From contig JAEEGU010000132.1 of assembly GCA_016280485.1 (NCBI GenBank), positions 1 through 20,395 of the forward strand: 20,395 nt of DNA, written 5' to 3'. Position numbers and translations under genes: made by a program. This stretch comes from Bacillota bacterium (GTDB lineage Bacteria > Bacillota > Clostridia > Peptostreptococcales > Anaerovoracaceae). The notes beneath the pieces were generated by a model, which was not told the origin of the DNA, did no database searches, and saw only the letters and a list, made by a program, of their open reading frames with translations. Within the stretch, counting starts at the first letter, position 1, and each line of letters starts with the position of its first letter. Below are positions 15,326-20,395 of the stretch, piece after piece.

Positions 15326-16732
15326 CTAGCCCATAATCGCCTTGTCGATTGCTGCTGCTGCAACCTTGCCTGCGCCCATAGCGGAGATAACTGTTGCTGC
15401 GCCTGTTACGGCATCGCCGCCGGCATATACGCCGTCGCGGGATGTGAGACCATCCTCGTTGACGATGATTCCGCCGTGCTTGTTAACCTCGAGACCCTTT
15501 GTGGTGTTTTTGATGAGTGGGTTAGGGGAGGTACCGATAGCGATAACTACTGTATCAACATCGATTTCGAACTCGCTGCCCGGGATTTCTACAGGGCGGC
15601 GACGGCCTTTTTCGTCAGGCTCGCCGAGCTCGCACTTGATGCAGCGCATTCCTGTAACGAATCCGTTCTTTGGATCGCGCGGATCGTCAGGATTGTTGTA
15701 GCCGAGGATTTCCTTTGGATTGTGGAGAAGTCTGAAGTCGATGCCTTCTTCGATAGCGTGCTCAACTTCTTCCTTACGTGCAGGAAGCTCTTCCATGCTG
15801 CGGCGATATACGATGTATACGTGCTCTGCGCCGAGACGAAGTGCTGTTCTTGCAGCGTCCATTGCAACGTTTCCGCCGCCGACAACCGCAACGTTTCCGC
15901 CCTTCATGATAGGAGTGTGAGGATTCTCTTCATAAGCCTTCATGAGGTTCGAACGAGTCAGGAACTCGTTAGCGGAATATACGCCCTTTAAGGATTCGCC
16001 CGGGATATTCATAAAGTTAGGAAGACCTGCGCCGGAGCCTACGAATACTGCTTCGTAGCCCTGTTCGAGCAGCTCGTCGATAGTCAGTGTCTTTCCGATG
16101 ATAACGTTTGTCTCAACGTCAACGCCGAGTTCCTTTAAGCCTTCAACCTCTTTTGCAACGATTGTTTTTGGAAGACGGAACTCAGGAATACCGTAAACGA
16201 GTACGCCGCCTGCGGTGTGCAGTGCTTCAAATACTGTAACCTTGTAGCCCTTCTTTGCGAGGTCGCCTGCGCAGGTAAGTCCGGATGGGCCGGAGCCTAC
16301 GATTGCAACCTTGTGGCCGTTACTTGCAGGGGCGTTCGGCTTTTCCTTTGCGTGCTCATTGTGGTAGTCTGCCACGAATCTTTCGATACGGCCGATTCCT
16401 ACAGGCTCCATCTTGATGCCGAGTGTGCAGGCGCTTTCGCACTGTGTTTCCTGTGGGCAAACACGACCGCAGACTGCAGGCAGGGAGCTTGTCTTTGAAA
16501 TCGACTGATATGCTTCTTCGAATTTCTGCTCTTTAACAAGAGAAATGAAGTCAGGAATGTCAATGTTAACCGGGCACTTGCTTACGCAAGGGTGGTTCTT
16601 GCAGTTAAGGCATCTCTTTGCCTCATCAACTGCCATCTGTACTGTGTAGCCGAGTGCTACTTCGTTAAAATTGTGTGCGCGAACCTTGGGGTCTTGGCTC
16701 GGCATCTCGTGCTTTTTAGGATCAATTGCCAT
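15326..16732 (-). CDS. nfnB: NfnB-type NADPH-binding subunit (GltA-like)
   Basis: The 468-residue flavoprotein is of the 'NADPH-dependent glutamate synthase small chain, homotetrameric' type. Paired with the upstream gene it most likely is the large subunit of NADH-dependent reduced ferredoxin:NADP+ oxidoreductase, which bifurcates electrons between NADH, ferredoxin and NADPH. Two iron-sulfur cysteine groups are at the N-terminus (Cys41, 44, 49, 53 and Cys88, 92, 98, 102). An FAD Rossmann motif VAIVGSGPSG starts near 142 and an NADPH motif VAVVGGGNVAMD near 285. YGIPEFRLPK and the C-terminal GGDAVTGAATVISAMGAGK are family signatures. The AAGGAGG site contains the stop codon of nfnA, 14 bp upstream. 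Names such as glutamate synthase beta chain or sulfide dehydrogenase alpha (SudA) are used for the same family. Confidence 0.9.
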   Translation of the reverse strand: MAIDPKKHEMPSQDPKVRAHNFNEVALGYTVQMAVDEAKRCLNCKNHPCVSKCPVNIDIPDFISLVKEQKFEEAYQSISKTSSLPAVCGRVCPQETQCESACTLGIKMEPVGIGRIERFVADYHNEHAKEKPNAPASNGHKVAIVGSGPSGLTCAGDLAKKGYKVTVFEALHTAGGVLVYGIPEFRLPKTIVAKEVEGLKELGVDVETNVIIGKTLTIDELLEQGYEAVFVGSGAGLPNFMNIPGESLKGVYSANEFLTRSNLMKAYEENPHTPIMKGGNVAVVGGGNVAMDAARTALRLGAEHVYIVYRRSMEELPARKEEVEHAIEEGIDFRLLHNPKEILGYNNPDDPRDPKNGFVTGMRCIKCELGEPDEKGRRRPVEIPGSEFEIDVDTVVIAIGTSPNPLIKNTTKGLEVNKHGGIIVNEDGLTSRDGVYAGGDAVTGAATVISAMGAGKVAAAAIDKAIMG

Positions 16733-16746
16733 TTCTCAAAACCTCC

Positions 16747-17598
16747 TTAGTTTGCTTTATTTAAAAGATTGCATGTCTCTTCGTAAACGTGGCGTTCGTA
16801 GTCGGCATACATTCTGCCTCTGCTCATAGCCTCGTCAAAGTCGATCTCGTATCCGTTGAAATCAGGTCCGTCAACGCATGCGAACTTGGTAACCTTTTTG
16901 CCATCCTGATTTAATGTGAGACGGCAGCCACCGCACATGCCTGTTCCGTCAATCATGATAGGGTTCATGGAAACTACGCAAGGAACGTTAAACGGCTTGC
17001 AGGTAGCAACGACAAACTTCATCATGATGAGCGGTCCGATTGTGATGACCTGGTCGAACTTTTCGCCGCCCTCGAGGAGCTCCTTGAGAGGAACGGTTAC
17101 GTTTCCGTGACGGCCGTATGTGCCGTCATCTGTCATCAGAATCATATTATTTGAACAAGCCTTGAAGGAATCCTCAAGGATAACGATATCTTTGCTGCGG
17201 AAACCAATGATGCTTGTAACCTCGCATCCTCTTTCGTGAAGAGCCTGGGCAATAGGCAGTGCAATAGCACAACCAACACCGCCGCCTACGATGCAGACCT
17301 TTTTAAGTCCGTCAAGCTCGGTAGCAACTCCAAGTGGGCCTACAAAGTCCTGAATGAACTCGCCTTCCTTCTTAGCATCTAACTTTTTGGTTGTAGCGCC
17401 AACGATCTGGAAAATAATTTTTACCGTACCTTCTGCCTTGTTGCAGCCTGCAATTGTGAGAGGAATTCTTTCACCCTGTTCGTCTACACGAAGGATGATG
17501 AATTGTCCCGGCAATGCTTTGTTTGCAATCAGGGGAGCTTCAATTTCCATCTGTGTAACAGTCGGATTTAATGAAGCCTTGTGAGCAATCCTATACAT
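16747..17598 (-). CDS. nfnA: NfnA-type NADH/FAD/[2Fe-2S] subunit
   Basis: The 283-residue protein belongs to the ferredoxin-NADP reductase/PyrK-like family. In Nfn complexes this subunit carries the bifurcating-side FAD, the NAD(H) site and a [2Fe-2S] cluster. Visible are the flavin motif RIPLTIAG (44-51), the VGPLG linker, the nucleotide motif IVGGGVGCAIALPIA (103-117), and an iron-sulfur region with Asp217, Cys222, Cys225 and Cys241 (IDGTGMCGGC...FACVDGP). Three Cys plus one Asp rather than the four Cys of PyrK fits what is known of Nfn. It is followed 14 bp later by the large subunit, the known nfnAB order. It starts at ATG with a strong AAGGAG site. It is also annotated elsewhere as sulfide dehydrogenase beta (SudB). 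Confidence 0.9.
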   Translation of the reverse strand: MYRIAHKASLNPTVTQMEIEAPLIANKALPGQFIILRVDEQGERIPLTIAGCNKAEGTVKIIFQIVGATTKKLDAKKEGEFIQDFVGPLGVATELDGLKKVCIVGGGVGCAIALPIAQALHERGCEVTSIIGFRSKDIVILEDSFKACSNNMILMTDDGTYGRHGNVTVPLKELLEGGEKFDQVITIGPLIMMKFVVATCKPFNVPCVVSMNPIMIDGTGMCGGCRLTLNQDGKKVTKFACVDGPDFNGYEIDFDEAMSRGRMYADYERHVYEETCNLLNKAN

Positions 17599-17663
17599 TT
17601 CTTTTCTCCTTAGTAATAAAAATTTGAATCGTTAGTCTCGGGCACAGCGCGCCCGCAATTACT

Positions 17664-17692
17664 ATTCTATCATTTCGGTGCAATAAAGTAAA
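17664..17692 (-). promoter_or_regulatory. Predicted promoter of nfnAB
   Basis: On the minus strand TTTACT (17692-17687) and an extended -10 TGA-TAGAAT (ending at 17664) are spaced by 17 bp. Initiation near 17657 gives a leader of about 58 nt that opens with a CGGGC-7 nt-GCCCG hairpin (17655-17639). Confidence 0.65.
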
Positions 17693-17728
17693 CACGGCAA
17701 TTGAAAGAATTTTTAGTAAAAATATTTG

Positions 17729-17757
17729 TTGAAATTTCAATATGAGCGGTGTATCCT
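17729..17757 (+). promoter_or_regulatory. Predicted promoter of thiN with palindromic -35
   Basis: TTGAAA (17729-17734) and TATCCT (17752-17757) are 17 bp apart. The -35 is half of a perfect 12-bp palindrome, TTGAAATTTCAA (17729-17740), which could also bind a dimeric regulator. A later TATTAT at 17757 is too far from this -35. Initiation near 17764 would give a leader of about 127 nt. Confidence 0.5.
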
Positions 17758-17763
17758 ATTATT

Positions 17764-17890
17764 AACTTGTAAAGCCGGTAGTTCCGGCAGCTGTGTGAAA
17801 ATGCGGGAAAGGAGAGAATCCGGTAATCGGGCGATTGGTCGGCAGATGGGCGGCCGATAATCCGGTGGTTGGCGGGTCCTATATAATAAT
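17764..17890 (+). promoter_or_regulatory. Structured GC-rich leader upstream of thiN
   Basis: This leader has a hairpin GCCGG-TAGTT-CCGGC (17774-17788), an orphan Shine-Dalgarno-like AAAGGAGAG (17808-17816) about 75 nt before the start codon, a 42-bp-spaced direct repeat AATCCGGT (17817 and 17859), a hairpin TCGGC/GCCGA (17839-17857), and a G-tract array ending GGTGGTTGGCGGG (17864-17876), a two-tetrad G-quadruplex motif. It lacks the THI-box sequences of a TPP riboswitch and I cannot match it to a known RNA class. Whether it is a regulatory RNA is inference. Confidence 0.4.
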
Positions 17891-18571
17891 ATGAAAAGCG
17901 GAAAGAACGAAAATAAACGTTGCGTAATAATCAGCGCTCTGATCGAGGGGTACGGCGCATGGATTGAAAAGGAGGCAAAGGGTGCCTTTGTGATGTGCGC
18001 CGACGGCGGTTATGCATTCGCAAAGGAGCTCGGCATAAAGACCGATCTTTTGATTGGCGATTTCGACTCGTATGATGGTGAAATGCCATCGGCCGACGAA
18101 ATTGAAATCATACGTGTAAGCAGCATAAAGGACGATACGGACACCGGCCTCTGCCTTAAAGAGGCACTTGACCGCGGCTACACCGACATTACCATGATAG
18201 GCGGCATTGGCGGCAGACTGTCACATACGATTGCAAATATCCAGTCAATGGCGGCTGTTGCAAAGAAAACAAAGAAAGTTGCAATGGCGGATGGGTTAAG
18301 ACGCCTCACGGTTTTACACGGCCCTGCAACCATAACCGTCTCTGCAGATGCAGATTTCCCCGAAAGGCTTGAAGAAAACGAAAAGAAGCATTTCCTGTCA
18401 CTCTTTGCGGCAGGCGGCGAGTGCACGGGCGTTTCAATAAACGGCGTTTTCTACCCGCTCGATGATGCTGTACTGACCAGCGACTATCCGCTCGGTGTCA
18501 GCAATGAGCTGACCGCCCCCGAGGCTACAATATCCCTAAAAAAGGGGACATTGGTAGTAATTGCAGAGTAA
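17891..18571 (+). CDS. thiN: Thiamine diphosphokinase
   Basis: The 226-residue enzyme transfers pyrophosphate from ATP to thiamine, giving TPP. Family motifs are MCADGGYAFAKELGIKTDLLIGDFDS (catalytic-domain core with GDFDS), KDDTDTGLCLKEAL, MIGGIGGRLSHTIANI, and the C-terminal substrate domain with GVSNELTAPEATISLKKG. Length is normal for the family. The ATG at 17891 is the only plausible start: the in-frame stop at 17858 is 11 codons upstream and no alternative start codon lies between. No ribosome binding site is visible next to it. thiN converges with thiT, the thiamine importer, so the pair forms a salvage route. In many Firmicutes thiN follows rsgA and rpe, but not here. Confidence 0.92.
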   Translation: MKSGKNENKRCVIISALIEGYGAWIEKEAKGAFVMCADGGYAFAKELGIKTDLLIGDFDSYDGEMPSADEIEIIRVSSIKDDTDTGLCLKEALDRGYTDITMIGGIGGRLSHTIANIQSMAAVAKKTKKVAMADGLRRLTVLHGPATITVSADADFPERLEENEKKHFLSLFAAGGECTGVSINGVFYPLDDAVLTSDYPLGVSNELTAPEATISLKKGTLVVIAE

Positions 18572-18587
18572 AAAATGTAATATAACA

Positions 18588-18631
18588 CAAAAAATATGAC
18601 TAATGGAGTTGTGACACATCCATTAGTCATA
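18588..18631 (-). terminator. Terminator of thiT, between convergent thiN and thiT
   Basis: A perfect 13-bp inverted repeat (18595-18607 with 18619-18631, arms TATGACTAATGGA and TCCATTAGTCATA) has an 11-nt loop. On the minus strand it is followed by ATTTTTTGTG, a good U tract for thiT transcripts. On the plus strand no T run follows, so it is a weaker terminator for thiN. Confidence 0.8.
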
Positions 18632-18637
18632 GAATAG

Positions 18638-19312
18638 CTATTTCCCGGATTCCGCTGCTACTGTGCGGCCGGCTGCCTGAGCATCAAGGTCGCGCTTGAT
18701 GCGGGCAAATGCCTTTCTCACTGCAGGTATCAGGAGTACAACAACTGTGATTGCTGCCTCAGGTGCGAGGTAAGTGAACTGGTATGTAATCGAGTAGATG
18801 ATTGGGTTCATGCCCTCAGGTGCGTACATTCCAAAGAAGATGAAGCCGGAGATTGATGAAAGAATGAATCTGCCGAGTACACCCACGAGGTATGCAGGAA
18901 TGAAGCCTTCCTTTTTTATCATGAAGATGAGGCCTGCAAAGCCGATTGCACCGAATGCGAACGGGTAATCGAGAAGCAGCTGTACAGGATGTACAACGTA
19001 TGGCTTTAAGATAAGGTCGAGTAAGCCTACGCACATACCACACATTACCGCTCTGCGAGTGCCAAAGAAGTAAGCGCATACAACGATTGGCAGCATTCCG
19101 AGCACTGATACCGATCCGCCCTGAGGCATCTGGAAGAGTGTCAGCTGGTTAAGCACGATTGAAAGTGCCACAAGGAGCGCTGATACAACCATGGTTGTTG
19201 TGGTGCTCTTTTTGCCCTTGCCCGAGATGAGCACGCCACCGAACATTACGATGAGCACAAGGGCTGTGATAATCTGACCGCTTGTCGATTCAAAAAAATC
19301 CTGGATTGACAT
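18638..19312 (-). CDS. thiT: ThiT-type ECF thiamine transporter S component
   Basis: The protein is 224 residues when started at the ATG at 19312-19310, which has AAGGAGG 8 nt upstream; an in-frame TTG further upstream overlaps that ribosome site and is rejected. It is a very hydrophobic membrane protein with about six helices after an extra N-terminal helix. ThiT (YuaJ) binds thiamine with high affinity and works with a shared ECF energizing module (EcfA, EcfA', EcfT), not encoded here. Supporting motifs are FQMPQGGSVSVLGMLPI, the HPVQLLLDYPFAFG segment, and VLGRFILSSISGFIFFGMYAPEG with YSITYQFTYLAPE. A TPP riboswitch directly upstream confirms the thiamine link. A Lys/Arg-rich tail with some Ala extends the C-terminus. 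Confidence 0.93.
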   Translation of the reverse strand: MSIQDFFESTSGQIITALVLIVMFGGVLISGKGKKSTTTTMVVSALLVALSIVLNQLTLFQMPQGGSVSVLGMLPIVVCAYFFGTRRAVMCGMCVGLLDLILKPYVVHPVQLLLDYPFAFGAIGFAGLIFMIKKEGFIPAYLVGVLGRFILSSISGFIFFGMYAPEGMNPIIYSITYQFTYLAPEAAITVVVLLIPAVRKAFARIKRDLDAQAAGRTVAAESGK

Positions 19313-19315
19313 AAT

Positions 19316-19340
19316 AAAAACCTCCTTCAATCAGGAGGGG
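19316..19340 (-). promoter_or_regulatory. Riboswitch expression platform: hairpin with ribosome site and U tract
   Basis: On the minus strand CCTCCT-GATTGA-AGGAGG (19338-19321) forms a hairpin whose 3' arm is the thiT Shine-Dalgarno, followed at once by TTTTTATT and the ATG. The same structure can block ribosome binding and act as a short intrinsic terminator. The 5' arm is preceded by CCCC, and TCCCCT could alternatively pair with AGGGGA at the 5' side of the aptamer. Confidence 0.65.
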
Positions 19341-19361
19341 AACGATATTCGGCTGTTCACC

Positions 19362-19455
19362 GATATTTACTTGCCTACGCCGGTATTATCCGGTTCAGGT
19401 CATGAGGGTATTAACCTTTAAGGTTACTCTCAGCTATTGCTCCCCTAGAAAAATA
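19362..19455 (-). ncRNA. TPP (THI-box) riboswitch
   Basis: Read on the minus strand the conserved TPP aptamer parts occur in order: TAGGGGAGC, GCTGAGAGTAA, a P3 arm CCTTAAAGG, ACCCTCATGACCTGAACCGG, ATAATACCGG and CGTAGGCAAG. These match the class consensus (GGGG.GC, CUGAGA, ACCCU..GACCUGA, GGAUAAU, GCGUAGG.AA). It lies in the leader of thiT, so TPP should reduce thiamine import. Limits are approximate. A further hairpin (19345-19366) lies between the aptamer and the expression platform. Confidence 0.95.
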
Positions 19456-19471
19456 TTTATTTAACAAATAT

Positions 19472-19500
19472 ATAGTACTCCTGCGTATTCAGTAAGTCAA
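19472..19500 (-). promoter_or_regulatory. Predicted promoter of thiT
   Basis: On the minus strand TTGACT (19500-19495) and TACTAT (19477-19472) are exactly 17 bp apart. Initiation near 19465 places the start about 10 nt before the TPP aptamer, as expected. Confidence 0.75.
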
Positions 19501-19526
19501 TATTTTTTTAAGTAAGTAAAATAATA

Positions 19527-19555
19527 TTGAAATCCGCACAGAAAGGTGTTAGTAT
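19527..19555 (+). promoter_or_regulatory. Predicted promoter of the crotonase gene
   Basis: TTGAAA (19527-19532) and an extended -10 TGT-TAGTAT (19547-19555) are spaced by 17 bp. The start would be near 19562, with a leader of about 48 nt. The promoter is divergent from the thiT promoter 27 bp away. Confidence 0.6.
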
Positions 19556-19609
19556 ATAGGCAAGATATTTTTTTGTCAATCTTTTGAAAATCTTTGAAGG
19601 AGAAAAACT

Positions 19610-20386
19610 ATGTACAACAACCTCAAATACGAAGTTAAAGACGGCATTTGCTATATTACCATCAACAGACCGCAGGCTATGAACGCCTTAAATGATGAAG
19701 TCCTCGACGAGCTCTACGCAGCATTTTCCGCTTTCGCAGCTGACGAAAACGCAAAGGCTGCAATTCTGACAGGCGAGGGAAAAGCTTTCGTTGCAGGCGC
19801 AGACATCGCACAGATGTACAAGCTCGATGCAGTGGGTGGCCGTGCTATGATGATCAAGGGCCACAATGTGATGAACTATATGGAATCCATTGAAAAGCCT
19901 ATAATTGCTGCAGTAAACAGCTTCGCACTCGGTGGTGGATGCGAGCTTGCTATGGCCTGCGACTTCCGCATAGCTTCCGAAAAGGCAAAGTTCGGTCAGC
20001 CGGAAGTAGGCCTCGGCATCATTCCGGGCTTTGGCGGCACACAGAGACTTCCTCGCCTCGTAGGCAAGGCAATGGGAAAGTACCTCATCATGACCGCTGA
20101 AATGATCACTGCTCAGCGTGCGCTTGAAATCGGCCTCTGCGAAAAGGTTGTGGCACCTGAAGAATTAATCGGCGCTGCAGAAGAGCTTGCAAAGGTTATC
20201 ATGAGCAAAGCACCGATTGCAATCGCAGCTGCAAAGAAGGCTGTAAACGTAGGCTACGGTATGGATATGACTACTGCCAGCGCTTGGGAAATCGAGTGCT
20301 TCACAGCGCCTTTCGCATCGGCTGACAAGTCTGAAGGCATGGGTGCATTCCTCGAAAAGAGAGCTCCAAAGTTCGAGAATAAATAA
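19610..20386 (+). CDS. crt: Enoyl-CoA hydratase / crotonase (3-hydroxybutyryl-CoA dehydratase type)
   Basis: The 258-residue protein has the crotonase fold and a normal family length. It dehydrates 3-hydroxyacyl-CoA to enoyl-CoA, in clostridia mainly 3-hydroxybutyryl-CoA to crotonyl-CoA on the way to butyrate. Visible are INRPQAMNAL, the oxyanion-hole segment AFVAGADI (59-66), ALGGGCELAMACD with catalytic Glu112, and GQPEVGLGIIPGFGGTQRL with catalytic Glu132. Both glutamates of true hydratases are present, which argues against non-hydratase crotonases. A strong GAAGGAG site precedes the ATG. The gene ends 9 bp before the window edge, so any following bcd-etfBA or hbd genes cannot be seen; the substrate is inferred from similarity to Crt. 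Confidence 0.92.
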   Translation: MYNNLKYEVKDGICYITINRPQAMNALNDEVLDELYAAFSAFAADENAKAAILTGEGKAFVAGADIAQMYKLDAVGGRAMMIKGHNVMNYMESIEKPIIAAVNSFALGGGCELAMACDFRIASEKAKFGQPEVGLGIIPGFGGTQRLPRLVGKAMGKYLIMTAEMITAQRALEIGLCEKVVAPEELIGAAEELAKVIMSKAPIAIAAAKKAVNVGYGMDMTTASAWEIECFTAPFASADKSEGMGAFLEKRAPKFENK

Positions 20387-20395
20387 ATTGAACCA

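Noticed and set aside
15275..15991. Plus-strand open frame of 238 codons opposite nfnB
   Set aside because: It lies wholly antisense to a well-supported gene, is Cys-rich without domain logic, and begins inside the terminator; it is a codon-composition shadow.
17639..17655. Hairpin CGGGC/GCCCG as an nfnAB attenuator
   Set aside because: Only a 5-bp stem with no T run or alternative pairing seen; too weak to call.
17801..17860. 19-codon upstream frame (Arg-rich) before thiN
   Set aside because: There is no ribosome site before its ATG, so it is mentioned only as part of the leader and not called as a gene.
17764..17890. TPP or cobalamin riboswitch before thiN
   Set aside because: The CUGAGA, GACCUGA and GCGUAGG boxes of TPP and the B12-box are absent.
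19313..19330. TTG start for thiT at 19330
   Set aside because: It overlaps the AAGGAGG ribosome site that serves the ATG at 19312.

Overview
The window looks like ordinary chromosome of an anaerobic Bacillota of class Clostridia, probably a gut or oral commensal. The reasons are strong AAGGAGG-type ribosome binding sites, sigma-A promoters with extended -10 boxes, lipoproteins with LTGC/MTAC lipoboxes, a HutP-family RNA-binding protein, an NfnAB-type ferredoxin:NADP oxidoreductase, a crotonase of the butyrate-pathway type, and a TPP-riboswitch-controlled ThiT. No phage, insertion sequence, CRISPR array, rRNA or tRNA gene was seen. Gene content is mostly housekeeping, and the regulatory DNA between genes is the more unusual part.

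Layout. 1-556 is the 3' end of a YjgR/DUF853 HerA-like ATPase gene. 587-1723 is mtnA, followed at its stop codon by a palindromic REP-like element and a three-copy 26-bp tandem repeat. 1871-4572 encodes two lipoproteins, a PstS-like binding protein and a tandem DUF3298-like protein. 9239-4565 on the minus strand is a long class A penicillin-binding protein followed by a Y-family polymerase (dinB), whose 3' end overlaps the lipoprotein gene by 8 bp. From a divergent promoter region at about 9310-9380, the plus strand carries hutP-like - comEC - holA - EamA transporter (9420-14372), with an extra promoter before holA. A monocistronic unknown helical protein (14465-15238) ends at a strong terminator shared with the convergent nfnAB operon (17598-15326, minus). 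Divergent from nfnAB is thiN (17891-18571), which has an unusual leader of about 127 nt. thiT (19312-18638, minus) converges on thiN and is preceded by a TPP riboswitch. A crotonase gene (19610-20386) closes the window.

How the genes fit together. ThiT imports thiamine, ThiN converts it to TPP, and the riboswitch before thiT senses TPP, so a small thiamine salvage module sits at 17730-19500. NfnAB links NADH, ferredoxin and NADPH pools, and crotonase belongs to the fermentative acyl-CoA pathway; both suit a butyrate-type anaerobe. ComEC-HolA is a conserved Firmicute neighbourhood (DNA uptake channel next to the clamp-loader delta subunit).

I see no clear multi-gene undescribed system. The best candidates for something new are the thiN leader (a predicted two-tetrad G-quadruplex motif where a Shine-Dalgarno would be expected, direct repeats, a palindromic -35), the orphan HutP-like protein cotranscribed with comEC and with NAG triplets in its own leader, and the compact hairpin before thiT that combines ribosome binding site and terminator.
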